27,966 nucleotides of DNA, from the NCBI GenBank assembly GCA_965370045.1, contig CBDUSI010000058.1, positions 1 to 27,966 of the forward strand, read 5' to 3'. A program made the position numbers and the translations under genes. Shown here piece by piece: positions 6,848 through 15,190 of this stretch (the stretch's first letter is position 1; every line of letters begins with the position of its first letter). Source of the stretch: CAZONU01 sp965370045 (GTDB lineage Bacteria; Planctomycetota; SZUA-567; JAKLDR01). The notes under the pieces were generated by a model, which did not search any database, was not told where the DNA came from, and was given only the letters and a program-made list of their open reading frames with translations.

Positions 6848-7053
6848 GGGGCCAGCACCTCGTCCTTGACGGAGTGCAGCCGGATGACCTTCGGCCGGGC
6901 CTGTTCGTCGGGGAAGTGACAATGCACCGCGTCGCGGACCATCCGCCGAAGCTCGCCCATGTCGTCGGCCTCGGTGAATATGGGCTCGCCCAAGGCCTTC
7001 GCGGTAAACCCGCCTTCGGGGGCTTCCTCAATAATGAACACGATTTCGGTCAT
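6844..7053 (-). CDS. hicB: HicB-like antitoxin, short form
   Basis: The 69-aa protein has the beta-rich HicB-like core (TEIVFIIEEAPEGGFTAKALG) that binds and blocks HicA. It ends soon after PKVIRLHSVKDEVLAP. No C-terminal ribbon-helix-helix or HTH is present, unlike longer HicB proteins, so any autoregulation must use something else. The ATG at 7053 has GGAGG nine bases upstream. It is the first gene of the hicBA pair and overlaps hicA by four bases. Homologues are sometimes mislabelled as 2-oxoisovalerate dehydrogenase subunits in databases. Confidence 0.82.
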   Translation of the reverse strand: MTEIVFIIEEAPEGGFTAKALGEPIFTEADDMGELRRMVRDAVHCHFPDEQARPKVIRLHSVKDEVLAP

Positions 7054-7074
7054 CTGTCAGATCCTCCACCGGCG

Positions 7075-7102
7075 ATGATACCCGTAGACGCGGCGGAGTC
7101 AA
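7075..7102 (-). promoter_or_regulatory. promoter of hicBA with an inverted repeat around the -35
   Basis: On the minus strand TTGACT (7102-7097), a 16-base spacer and TATCAT (7080-7075); each hexamer matches five of six. Predicted start is near 7068, about 15 bases before the ATG of hicB. The perfect inverted repeat CGCGGC (7089-7094) / GCCGCG (7105-7110) places the -35 in its 10-base loop and may be an operator. Confidence 0.65.
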
Positions 7103-7113
7103 GAGCCGCGGTT

Positions 7114-8985
7114 CTAAAGATCGAACGGCGAGACGCAGTCGCCCTTGCTGGCTTTCAGCTCTTCCAGGCGAGTCTTCTGCGCGGCGAGCTGCTCGAAGAG
7201 CACCTCGGGCACCTCGTCCTCGGCGCGGTAGACCTTCTCGATGCGTTCGGTCTTGGCCAGGAGCTCGGGCACGCGGATGCTGAACTGCTCGACGTACTCC
7301 TCGCGGGAGTAATCCTTTTTCAGGTGTTCCTTGAAGAGCGCCTGGAGGTCCGCGTGGCGGGGGATCAGGCCGGTGGGCGTCTTGATGGCCTTTACCTCGC
7401 CGTGGCTGCGCAGCTCCATCCAGGCCAGCCACACGCGCTTGTCGAGCTTGCTGTTGAGGTAGTCGCCTTTGGCGTCCTTGAGGAAGTAGTTCACATAGAA
7501 GACCAGCGGCGGCGACGCCAGGCCGTCGGCGAAGTCCAGGTGCATCTGGACGTAACGGCCCAGAGGCATGGAGAGGAAGTCGATGTTGCTCATTAAGTTG
7601 AAAGTGCGCACCCCCTCGGCGCCCAGGGTGGCCGCGGTGCTCTCCGACTCGATGCTGGCGCCCTTGGTGATGACCCCGTTGACCCAGTCGAAGCTTTGCT
7701 CGACAGGGACGCAGGTGTCCGAGTCGCGCCCGCCGTAGATGATTCCCGCGGCGACCACCCCGGCGGGGTCATCGGCCTGCGGGTCGCGGTTGGCCAGGTC
7801 GTTGATGCGCACGGTGTAGCGCGCGTTCTTGTGTGAGGGGGTGATCTGGTTGTCCTTGGCGTCGGTCTGGCCCTTGGTCCACTTGCCTGAGTGGTTGAAC
7901 CCGGCTTCGGGGATGTCCTGGCCCATGCCCAGCCAGTACGGCCGGTCGTCGGCCACCAGCACGTTCGAGAAGATGACCTCGCCGGGCTTGTTCAGCACGT
8001 CCCAGATTACGGGGTCGTCCTGGGCGTTGACGTCGCGGATGATGCCGAAGATGCCGGACTCCACGTTGACGGCGCGCACGGCGCCGTCGATCTTGCGGAG
8101 GTAAGCCAAGTCGTCGCCAATGATGGTCTGGCCGGGGATCATCGCCGTGGAGGTCTTGCCGCAGGCCGAGGGGAAGGCGCCCAGGAAGTAGGTGACGCGC
8201 TCCGCCGGGCCGCGCGCGCCCATCAGGAACATGTGCTCGGCCAGCCAGCCCTCACGGGCGGCCTTGCGCAGCGCCAGGCGCAGCGAGAGCTTCTTGAGGC
8301 CCACGGTGTTGCCCGCGTACTGGGTGTTGACCGAGTAGACCAGCTCGTCGTCGAGGTCGATGTACACCCGGCGCTTCTCGACGTCGACGCTGGCCATGTT
8401 CTCGCCGAGCTTGCCGGCCGAGTGCAGGATGCGGAAGAAGTCCGGGGAGGCGCCGCGCCTGCGGAACTCCTCGTAACCGGTCCGGTAAAGGAGGTCCTCG
8501 CTGTGGGCCACATAGGCGGAGTCGGTGACCTGCACCACCGGAATGGCGAAGACCGAGTCCGGAATGCCCAGGCAGAAGAAGCGCACCAGGGTCTGCTTGC
8601 CCTTCATCGAACCCTTGAGGAAGCCGTTTATCTCGGCCAGGCCCTCCTGCTTGTCGACGGAGTTGATGCGCTCGCCGAGGTCCGTGCCCTCCGGCAACAG
8701 GTACCTGGTGCGGGCCTTGTCGCGCGCCTGGTCGAAGTAGCCGTCGAAGTGGACGGTGTGCCCCTCGGTGGTCAGGGGCTTCTCCTCGCCGCTGCTGACG
8801 GCCAGGTCCCGGATGTAGGCCACGTCGGCGGGGTCGTCCGAAGCCACGAATACGGAGTCCGGCTCGCAAAGCTCGACGGCCCGGGCCACGAAATCGTGCA
8901 GCTTGGAGTTCTCGATGGCGGCCAGCTTGGCGAAATTGGCCTGGTCAAGCTTGCTGCGCAGGACCTTCTCGTGCTTGGATTCCAT
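7114..8985 (-). CDS. pckG: phosphoenolpyruvate carboxykinase (GTP)
   Basis: The 623-aa cytoplasmic enzyme interconverts oxaloacetate + GTP and PEP + GDP + CO2. The GTP-class P-loop GAFPSACGKTSTAM (about 269-282) includes the hallmark reactive C275, followed by the metal-binding GDDLAY (290-295). Other family stretches are EGWLAEHMFLMG and KDNQITPSHKNARYTVR-like nucleotide-site segments. Length fits the family (about 600 aa). The start at ATG 8985 has GAGAGG seven bases upstream; a TTG seven codons earlier (9006) is less likely. It may serve gluconeogenesis or, in fermenters, the anaplerotic CO2-fixing direction; the sequence does not decide. Its own promoter is at 9037-9064. hicBA follows, but with its own promoter. 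Confidence 0.95.
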   Translation of the reverse strand: MESKHEKVLRSKLDQANFAKLAAIENSKLHDFVARAVELCEPDSVFVASDDPADVAYIRDLAVSSGEEKPLTTEGHTVHFDGYFDQARDKARTRYLLPEGTDLGERINSVDKQEGLAEINGFLKGSMKGKQTLVRFFCLGIPDSVFAIPVVQVTDSAYVAHSEDLLYRTGYEEFRRRGASPDFFRILHSAGKLGENMASVDVEKRRVYIDLDDELVYSVNTQYAGNTVGLKKLSLRLALRKAAREGWLAEHMFLMGARGPAERVTYFLGAFPSACGKTSTAMIPGQTIIGDDLAYLRKIDGAVRAVNVESGIFGIIRDVNAQDDPVIWDVLNKPGEVIFSNVLVADDRPYWLGMGQDIPEAGFNHSGKWTKGQTDAKDNQITPSHKNARYTVRINDLANRDPQADDPAGVVAAGIIYGGRDSDTCVPVEQSFDWVNGVITKGASIESESTAATLGAEGVRTFNLMSNIDFLSMPLGRYVQMHLDFADGLASPPLVFYVNYFLKDAKGDYLNSKLDKRVWLAWMELRSHGEVKAIKTPTGLIPRHADLQALFKEHLKKDYSREEYVEQFSIRVPELLAKTERIEKVYRAEDEVPEVLFEQLAAQKTRLEELKASKGDCVSPFDL

Positions 8986-9036
8986 CGTCTTGCCTCTCGC
9001 TGTCAAGGGGTCAAAGTTGCCGTTCAGAATACGGGG

Positions 9037-9064
9037 ATTCTAAGTCAACCTCGTGGGATGTCAA
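9037..9064 (-). promoter_or_regulatory. promoter of pckG
   Basis: On the minus strand TTGACA (9064-9059), a 16-base spacer and TAGAAT (9042-9037, five of six). The predicted start near 9030 gives a leader of about 45 bases to the ATG at 8985. Confidence 0.7.
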
Positions 9065-9212
9065 GCCGCGGGCGGAGCTGGCTGCTGCTTGCGAAGGCCG
9101 ACCTCTCCGCTACTGAGGAGGAACGTACCCCTTTGAGCCGCCAAGGTTTCTGCATCCACGCTCATGCTCGCACCGTCGCCAAATGGCCGCAAGAGCGGGT
9201 CATGAAAATATC

Positions 9213-9240
9213 TTGACAGCCCTCGGAGCGGGGCTATAAT
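9213..9240 (+). promoter_or_regulatory. promoter of the pilMNOPQ operon
   Basis: TTGACA (9213-9218), a 16-base spacer and TATAAT (9235-9240): both hexamers perfect. The start near 9247 leaves a leader of about 40 bases to the pilM ATG. Confidence 0.8.
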
Positions 9241-9286
9241 CCGCCGAATGTTCCTGGTAGGCTGACTTTTTCCGGCCGGAGAAGCC

Positions 9287-10312
9287 ATGTTCGGCGGTAA
9301 GACCATAGTTGGATTGGATATAGGGTCCCACTGCGTGAAGGCCGTGGAGGTCTCGCGCGGGGGGGCAGGGCTGAGCCTCACCGGCGTGGCCCAAATCCGG
9401 GTCAACAGCCCGGAGCGCACCGTTGAGGCAATCCAGGAGACCTTCGCTGCTGGCGGGTTCAAGACCCGGCGGGTGGTCAGCGCGGTCAGTGGCCGCGCCG
9501 TCATCGTGCGCTACGTGCCAATGAGCAACATGCCTGACGACGAACTGCGCCGGGCAGTAGCCTACGAGGCCGACAAGTACATCCCCTTCGACGTTGACGA
9601 TGTCATACTCGACTGCCAGCGGGTGGACGACGACACCGGCCCCGCCGCGCCCGGGGGGCAGATCAAGGTGCTCCTGGTGGCGGTCAAACGCTCGGTTATC
9701 GACGAGCACGTGGCCCTGGTCCAGCAGGCCGGGCTCACGCCGGTGATCATAGACTGCGATTACTTCGCTCTGGGCAACGCCTTCGAGACCCGCGCACTGC
9801 GCCTCGGAGAGGAAGACGACACCGTTCGCGCCATGCTGGACATCGGCGCGGCCAAGACCAGCATCAACATCCTCAAGGGCAAGGTCAGCCACTTCACCCG
9901 TGACTTCTATGTGGCCGGCAACGACCTCACCGAGATGATCGCCCGGCGCTTCGGAGAGAGCCCCGGAGACGTCGAGCGCATGAAGGAGGACCCCGGCGAC
10001 GCCCTGGAAAGCATGCAGGAAGCCTTCGCTGGCGTGCTCGAGGACATTGGCAGCGAAGTGCGCCTGTCCTTCGACTACTACGAGAACCAGTTCGACCAGC
10101 AGGTCCAGGAGGTGCTTCTCTCCGGCGGCAGCGTGCTCTTCCCTGGCTGCGACCAGATGCTGGGAGACATTCTGGGCCTGCCGACCAGACTGTGGGATCC
10201 TCTTGAATCCCTGGACACGTCGGCCCTGGGGGCGCAGGTCACGCAGCTGGGCAGAACCACCAGCAGCCTGGCGGTAGCCGTGGGCCTGGCCAGCCGGCTG
10301 GCCGGCGCGTGA
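9287..10312 (+). CDS. pilM: type IV pilus assembly protein PilM
   Basis: The 341-aa actin-like ATPase forms the cytoplasmic ring of the type IV pilus alignment complex and binds the PilN N-terminus. The nucleotide motif GLDIGSHCVKAVEV is at residues 9-22, the pilus-type segment LRRAVAYEADKYIPFD at about 87-102, the second phosphate motif MLDIGAAKTSINIL near 184-197, and LLSGGSVLFPG in the C-terminal part. The length is normal. The ATG at 9287 follows GGAG with five bases spacing. It is the first gene of pilMNOPQ and is preceded by a consensus promoter. The GGAG lies inside a palindrome that could affect translation. Confidence 0.95.
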   Translation: MFGGKTIVGLDIGSHCVKAVEVSRGGAGLSLTGVAQIRVNSPERTVEAIQETFAAGGFKTRRVVSAVSGRAVIVRYVPMSNMPDDELRRAVAYEADKYIPFDVDDVILDCQRVDDDTGPAAPGGQIKVLLVAVKRSVIDEHVALVQQAGLTPVIIDCDYFALGNAFETRALRLGEEDDTVRAMLDIGAAKTSINILKGKVSHFTRDFYVAGNDLTEMIARRFGESPGDVERMKEDPGDALESMQEAFAGVLEDIGSEVRLSFDYYENQFDQQVQEVLLSGGSVLFPGCDQMLGDILGLPTRLWDPLESLDTSALGAQVTQLGRTTSSLAVAVGLASRLAGA

Positions 10313-10328
10313 GGCGGCGGGATCGACA

Positions 10329-11042
10329 ATGATTGAAATCAATCTGCTTCCGCCCGAACACCGACCGGTAGAGCGCACCCCCCTGCCCCGCCTTCTGACC
10401 ATTCTCACCGGCGTGCTGCTGACCATGGCCGAGCTGGTCCTCTGCGCCTGGCTCACAGTTCTTTGGATTCCTGCCGCCGAGGCCCGTCGTAACAAGGCCA
10501 AGAGTGAGGAAGCCGCGAAGGCCGACGAGGCCGACAAAGTCAAGGAGCTTGAGGAAGAACTGGAGACTTACAGAAAACGCGAAGGGGCGCTGGCCAGGCT
10601 CTTCAAGGAGCGCATCCGCTGGACCCGAGTGCTGGATCGCTTGGCCGATGCCCGCAAGACCAACCCCGACGTGGTCCTGACCACCATGGAGCTCAAGAAG
10701 GCCAGCGTGCGGGGCATAGGAAGACGTCGCGGCGCGACAACCATGCAACTGCACATCCAGGGCTACGTGCCCAGCTTCGCGGACCATGCCGTGGCGGCAC
10801 GCCTTTCCAAGGCCTGCATGGCCTTTGTGGGCACGCTGCGCAAGGACCCCCAGTGGCAGAAGATGTTCGAGGAGCAGCCCAAGTACAAGAAGTTCCACAT
10901 GGACGAGAGATTGGGCGGAACCAGTCGCAACAAGAAGCCCGGTTTGCCCAAGGCCGGACTGAGGTTCCACGTGATCTTCACCATGAAAGCGGTGGAAGCT
11001 GCACAGCCGGGAACGGCGTCTACGGCGCACCGAAAGGGCTAG
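10329..11042 (+). CDS. pilN: type IV pilus assembly protein PilN
   Basis: The 237-aa inner-membrane protein begins MIEINLLPPE, the conserved PilN motif that docks into PilM. A single transmembrane helix follows (about 22-48), then a charged coiled coil (about 51-90) and a periplasmic domain (about 95-180). It is longer at the C-terminus than typical PilN (about 180-200 aa): the stretch around 180-237 includes a basic KYKKFHMDERL...NKKPGLPK region of unknown role. It starts 16 bases after pilM and precedes pilO by 12. Confidence 0.9.
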   Translation: MIEINLLPPEHRPVERTPLPRLLTILTGVLLTMAELVLCAWLTVLWIPAAEARRNKAKSEEAAKADEADKVKELEEELETYRKREGALARLFKERIRWTRVLDRLADARKTNPDVVLTTMELKKASVRGIGRRRGATTMQLHIQGYVPSFADHAVAARLSKACMAFVGTLRKDPQWQKMFEEQPKYKKFHMDERLGGTSRNKKPGLPKAGLRFHVIFTMKAVEAAQPGTASTAHRKG

Positions 11043-11054
11043 GGGGAGCGACTC

Positions 11055-11693
11055 GTGCCAGCCAAGGAAATGGGCGAAAAGCAGCTCTTCCTGATAACGG
11101 CGATCATCGCGGCTGTAGTGCTGCTGGGGCTGGGCGTCTTCACTTTCCTGCGCTACCGCCACTTAAACGCTGTGAACGCCGAAAAGGAAACCTACGACGA
11201 ACTCATCGAGAAGCACGACGAGGTTATTAAAGATAAAGAGGATGTTGAGACGGAGATCAGAAACTCCAAAGACCGCTTCAACAAGGTCAAGCAGTATCTC
11301 CCCGATGCAAGGGAAGTTGCCACCCTGATCTATGCTTTCGGCAACAAGTGCATTGACTCCAAACTGGAGATCCTCACGCTGGAAGAGCCCCGCGCCACGA
11401 CCACTCGACGCAGAGGCACCCCCATCCAGAAGGACATTGAGAAGATCAAGTACGACTGCGAGTTCAAGGGCACCTTCCACGCTCTGGCGAGTTTCATCAG
11501 CAAGATCGAGAACTGGGAGACTTTCCAGCGCTTCGTAAGCATCACCAAGTTCAGCGTCAAGGCCGCTGACGACGGACTGGCCTTCGACGACGACGTGCAG
11601 AAGCACGAAATCAGCATGACCCTGGAGCTCTACAAGTATAAGGAGCCCAAACCGGTGGTCGTGCAGAAGCCCGCGGTGGCCAGGCACAAGTGA
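11055..11693 (+). CDS. pilO: type IV pilus assembly protein PilO
   Basis: The 212-aa protein has one N-terminal transmembrane helix (about 10-32), a coiled-coil segment (about 36-78) and a periplasmic domain (about 85-195) with the ferredoxin-like PilO pattern, including FHALASFISKIENWETFQRFVSI. PilO pairs with PilN in the periplasm and contacts PilP. The start is GTG at 11055, preceded by GGGGAG. Position between pilN and pilP supports the call; sequence similarity within PilO proteins is always low. Confidence 0.88.
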   Translation: MPAKEMGEKQLFLITAIIAAVVLLGLGVFTFLRYRHLNAVNAEKETYDELIEKHDEVIKDKEDVETEIRNSKDRFNKVKQYLPDAREVATLIYAFGNKCIDSKLEILTLEEPRATTTRRRGTPIQKDIEKIKYDCEFKGTFHALASFISKIENWETFQRFVSITKFSVKAADDGLAFDDDVQKHEISMTLELYKYKEPKPVVVQKPAVARHK

Positions 11694-11703
11694 GGCCCAT
11701 CTC

Positions 11704-12528
11704 ATGAGAACGCCCGAGGAAATTGCAGGCCGCACGAGCCGGGGGCTGGTTTCCCGCCCCGCGCCCGCAGCCGCGCTGCTGCTCGCCCTGCTGTTCCTGG
11801 CGACCGGCGCCCGCGCGAGGACTCCGGGGCCCGCCACGCCGAAAATCCAGCCCGCCACGCCCGCCAAGCAGCCGGCAGTGAAGAAGGAGATATTCCCCGA
11901 TAAGCCCGACAAGCCCTACGAAAAGGGCGACCGGGTGGACCCCTTCACGCTGGGCCGGCCCAAGAAGAAGCCGCTGCGCAAGCCCCCGCCGCCCAAGAAC
12001 CCCAACGGCACCAAGGTCATTCCGCAAGATTCCTGGGGGCGTGAGCTCAAGAAGGTCCGCGACGAGTACGCCAAGACCGAACTGGTGCTCAGTGCCGAGA
12101 CCAAGGACCGCTTCACCAGCTGCATGCAACAGTGCCAGGTGAACCTCACCTCCCTGCGCAGCAGCATCCAGGATCTGCGCAAGGCCGAGGCCGAGAAGGC
12201 AACAATGGTTGCCGCCAAGTACCTCAACGACTTCCTGGAGGTGCTGGAGAAGTTCGAGCGCCTGGCGGCCACCGCGAAGCGCCTGCAGCGCCGCCAGGAA
12301 ATCGAGGCCGACTTCGCCGGCAAGAAGATTGTAGTGCAGGGAATCGTCTGGAGGCCGCAATCTCCCGCTGCCGCGGTCAACGGCGAATTGGTCACCGAGG
12401 GCTCAAACCTGCCCGAGGTGGGCGGCAAGGGCGGCGGACAAGTTAGGGTCTACCGCATCCGCAAGGGCTCGGTGATCTTCCTGTACCGGGGCATACAAGT
12501 AACCGCTCATTTGCAGCGAGGAATGTAG
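11704..12528 (+). CDS. pilP: PilP-like periplasmic pilus alignment protein
   Basis: The 274-aa protein has a hydrophobic signal or lipoprotein-like segment (about 21-36) followed by a Pro/Lys-rich periplasmic linker. A GDRVDPFTLG motif near 75-84 resembles the RDPF box of PilP. A helical region (about 108-205) precedes a C-terminal beta domain (about 209-274) with VNGELVTEGSNLPE and VYRIRKGSVIFLYRGIQV, as in PilP/GspC-type homology regions. No clear lipobox Cys is seen. The long central helical insert is unusual for PilP. The place between pilO and pilQ, with 1 base to pilQ, supports a role linking the inner-membrane complex to the secretin. Confidence 0.72.
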   Translation: MRTPEEIAGRTSRGLVSRPAPAAALLLALLFLATGARARTPGPATPKIQPATPAKQPAVKKEIFPDKPDKPYEKGDRVDPFTLGRPKKKPLRKPPPPKNPNGTKVIPQDSWGRELKKVRDEYAKTELVLSAETKDRFTSCMQQCQVNLTSLRSSIQDLRKAEAEKATMVAAKYLNDFLEVLEKFERLAATAKRLQRRQEIEADFAGKKIVVQGIVWRPQSPAAAVNGELVTEGSNLPEVGGKGGGQVRVYRIRKGSVIFLYRGIQVTAHLQRGM

Positions 12529-12529
12529 G

Positions 12530-14413
12530 ATGCCTAAAACACTCAAACTGACGCTCGGAACCTTGGCCCTCCTGGCCTTGGGGTTCACCGCCGTGGCCGG
12601 TGAACCCGCCAAGGAACCCAAGCGAGACGAGCGCACCACCACCATCGGGACCACCGCGCCCAAGATGACCTTGGGGCCCGGGGACCGCACCTCGGTGGAT
12701 TTCCAGGGGGACAGCCTCAAAGTTGTGCTCGACTTCCTGTCCACCAGCAGCGGGATGAACATCCGCACGCTGGACGACAAGACCCTGGAGCTCAAGATTA
12801 CCTTCAAGCTGGACAACGTCAACTGGCGCGACATCCTGAGCTTCATGGCCGAGAAGTACAAGCTGATCATTGACGAGTCCCGCCAGAACGCCGGGATCAT
12901 AGTCGTCAAGAGACCGCCCACGGTTGAAATCAAATACCTTAAACCCACCGACGTCCGGGTGATCATCGCCACCATCGCTGCACAGAGCAAGGCCAACCTG
13001 ATCGTCGGCCCGGACGTCACCGACAAGAAGATCGCGCTGACCCTCACCAACGTGCCATGGGAAGATGCCCTGGACATGGTGGTGCGCACCGCCGGCTTCG
13101 TTGCGGTCAAGGACAAGTTCAACACCTACCGGATCACCACCCCCGACAAGCTCGAGAAACAGCTGGAGACCAGGATCTTCCGGCTCAGCTACATCATGCC
13201 GGAAGGCCCCAAGTACACAGCCACCATCGACACTGAATTCGCCGAGAAGCGGAAGGCCACGGCTGCCGGCGGCAAGAAGGAAGCCATAAGTCTTCTGGCC
13301 GTGCTCCGGGACATGCTTTCCAAGAACGGCAAGGTCAACTACGAGCCGCGCAGCAACACGCTGGTGGTCGAGGATACGCCCACCAAGCTGGACGTCATTC
13401 AGAAGCTCATCGAGCGGGTCGACGTGCCGCCCAAGCAGGTGCACCTGGCCGTGCGCATGGTCGAGATGAGCGACTCGGAGAGCGAGATGCTGGGCATGGA
13501 GTGGGCCAACGGCTTCACGACTACGCTTACCGGCATGGGCTTCGACACGGCGTTCCCCTTCACCGGGAGATCCGGTGCAGACGCCGCTACCGGCACCTTC
13601 TGGGGCCGCTACGGCGTCCACGGCATCAAGGACGGCCGCTTCACGCGCCTTGGGAGCCGGAACTGGGCATTCGAACAGGGCGTGGGCCAGGGCGTCACTC
13701 TCGGCCGCATGGACTTCACGTCCCTGACGTCCACCCTGCGTTTCGTAAAGACGCGCACCTCCGGCAGCATCATCCAGGCGCCGAGCATCATCGCGCTGGA
13801 CAACGAGGAGGCCACCATCCACGTCGGCAAGAACATCCGTTACGCCGAGTTCTTCACCGAGAGCACTGACGGCGGCGGCATCAGCTCCGGATTCCGGGAG
13901 GCCAAGGACTCCCCCATCAAGGAGGGCATCCAGGTCTTGGTCATCCCCCACGTCACCGGACCCGATGGCAACGTGCTGCTGACCATCATACCCAAGTCCG
14001 AGAACCTGGACACCGGCGTGGGCGAGGGCGGATTCATCACCTTCGGCGCGGGCAATACCGCGATATCGCTGCCCCAGACCGTGCAGCGCATAGTGGTCAC
14101 CAAGATGCTCCTGCGCAACAGGCAGACCGGAGTGATCGCGGGCCTCAAGAAGACGGTGAGTTCCACGGCCGAGACCAAGGTTCCGGTGCTGGGCGACATC
14201 CCCATCATCGGCTGGCTCTTCAAGTCGCGCAAGAAGCCCGCCGAGAGCAACCAGCGCCTCAACCTCATGATCTTCGTGACCCCCACGGTCATCGACCTCC
14301 AGAAGGAGATGCGCATTCCGACGGCGGTCCGCGATATCCGCCGCGACCTGGCCGGCCCATTCTTCACCTACGAAGAGCAGCCGGCGGGCGCCGCGCCCAA
14401 GCCGAGTAAGTAA
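12530..14413 (+). CDS. pilQ: type IV pilus secretin PilQ
   Basis: The 627-aa outer-membrane secretin has a signal peptide (1-23, cut near AVA-GE). Two STN/N0-like repeats are visible: about 55-127 (NVNWRDILSFMAEKYKL) and 132-203 (NVPWEDALDMVVRTAGF). An N1-like KH domain (about 213-300) is interrupted by a Lys/Ala-rich stretch near 237-251. The secretin beta-barrel domain runs about 305-600 and ends with the family signature VPVLGDIPIIGWLFKS (551-566) and LMIFVTPTVI. It forms the pore for the pilus fibre. It is the last gene of the operon. No AMIN domain is present, in contrast to proteobacterial PilQ. Confidence 0.93.
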   Translation: MPKTLKLTLGTLALLALGFTAVAGEPAKEPKRDERTTTIGTTAPKMTLGPGDRTSVDFQGDSLKVVLDFLSTSSGMNIRTLDDKTLELKITFKLDNVNWRDILSFMAEKYKLIIDESRQNAGIIVVKRPPTVEIKYLKPTDVRVIIATIAAQSKANLIVGPDVTDKKIALTLTNVPWEDALDMVVRTAGFVAVKDKFNTYRITTPDKLEKQLETRIFRLSYIMPEGPKYTATIDTEFAEKRKATAAGGKKEAISLLAVLRDMLSKNGKVNYEPRSNTLVVEDTPTKLDVIQKLIERVDVPPKQVHLAVRMVEMSDSESEMLGMEWANGFTTTLTGMGFDTAFPFTGRSGADAATGTFWGRYGVHGIKDGRFTRLGSRNWAFEQGVGQGVTLGRMDFTSLTSTLRFVKTRTSGSIIQAPSIIALDNEEATIHVGKNIRYAEFFTESTDGGGISSGFREAKDSPIKEGIQVLVIPHVTGPDGNVLLTIIPKSENLDTGVGEGGFITFGAGNTAISLPQTVQRIVVTKMLLRNRQTGVIAGLKKTVSSTAETKVPVLGDIPIIGWLFKSRKKPAESNQRLNLMIFVTPTVIDLQKEMRIPTAVRDIRRDLAGPFFTYEEQPAGAAPKPSK

Positions 14414-14416
14414 CTG

Positions 14417-14456
14417 GCGCCGGTCACGCGGGGCTGCGTCCGGCGCAGTCAGGTTT
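14417..14456 (+). terminator. possible terminator after pilQ
   Basis: GCGCCGG (14417-14423) pairs with CCGGCGC (14440-14446) across a 16-base loop, with TTTT at 14453-14456. A second hairpin (14470-14476 with 14480-14486, one G-U pair) is followed by GGTTT. Neither has a strong U-tract, so termination may be partial. Confidence 0.35.
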
Positions 14457-14527
14457 TACACGTTTTCGAGCCGGCCATCGGTCGGCGGTTTCCGGGCCTG
14501 CAGCCCCCTGGAATCTAGAGAGGCATT

Positions 14528-15190
14528 TTGAGCTCCGCGGGCCAGCCCATTGCCCAGAAGGTGCAGTTGCGCTTTTCCAAGACCGGCGCGTTGCGCTATC
14601 TCTCGCATCACGACCTGATGCGCCTGTTCGCCCGCGCGTGCCGCCGGGCCGACCTGCCAGTGCGCCTCACCCAAGGCTTCGACCCCCGTCCCCGCCTGGT
14701 CTTCGCCACCGCCCTCGAGCTGGGCGTTGAGTCCGACGACGAATCCCTGGAAATGGAGCTCTCCAGGTGGCTGAGCCCCGAGCAGATCAAGGAGCGCCTG
14801 GCCGCCGCGCTGCCCGCGGACCTCAAGGTGCTTTCGGCGCGCCTGCTGCCCCCCCGCCGCAGCGGAGAGCGCCCGGTGGAAATGGTTTACCGGATCACTC
14901 CCCCTGGCGGCGTGGAAGCCTTGGGGCTCACCCCCGCCCGCATCGAAGAGTTCCTGGCCCGCCGGGAAATCCCCTTTGACCGCCCCCGCGAGAAACGCAT
15001 CCAGCGGCTTGACCTCCGACCCAGCCTGCTGGGCATGGAACTCGAAGGCCCCAACCTGGTAATGAGGCTGCAGCCCACCGAGCGCGGTGCGGCGCGCCCC
15101 GCGGAGATTATGTCCCTGCTTACCGACAAACCCCTGACGGAGACTCGAAGGTGGCCGACAAGAAAACTGTCAATGCAGATGGTGCCGTAG
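14528..15190 (+). CDS. DUF2344 / TIGR03936 family protein
   Basis: The 220-aa protein matches the radical-SAM-associated DUF2344 family: VQLRFSKTGALRYLSHHDLMRLFARACRRADLPVRLTQGF-type opening, then DPRPRLVFATALELGVESDDE. In many bacteria this domain is fused to, or sits next to, a TIGR03960 radical SAM protein and is upstream of RNase E/G and bL21, as here. No radical SAM partner is in this window. The function is unknown, possibly linked to RNA or ribosome work by context. The start is TTG at 14528 with GAGAGG close upstream. The C-terminus overlaps the RNase gene by 40 bases. Confidence 0.85.
   Translation: MSSAGQPIAQKVQLRFSKTGALRYLSHHDLMRLFARACRRADLPVRLTQGFDPRPRLVFATALELGVESDDESLEMELSRWLSPEQIKERLAAALPADLKVLSARLLPPRRSGERPVEMVYRITPPGGVEALGLTPARIEEFLARREIPFDRPREKRIQRLDLRPSLLGMELEGPNLVMRLQPTERGAARPAEIMSLLTDKPLTETRRWPTRKLSMQMVP

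Larger units (their letters stand above)
8986..9286. other. divergent pckG/pilM control region
   Basis: This 301-bp gap holds the pckG leader and promoter on the minus strand and the pilM promoter and leader on the plus strand. The 148 bases between the two -35 elements (9065-9212) show no gene or obvious repeat. In the pilM leader a perfect 10-bp palindrome TCCGGCCGGA (9271-9280) covers the GGAG ribosome site. Confidence 0.6.

Noticed and set aside
7891..9216. 441-aa plus-strand open frame opposite pckG
   Set aside because: Antisense shadow of a clear PEP carboxykinase gene, with a residue composition typical of reverse-strand GC-rich reading and no domain.
12443..13951. 502-aa minus-strand open frame opposite pilQ
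   Set aside because: Antisense shadow of the secretin gene, which carries a signal peptide and family signature.
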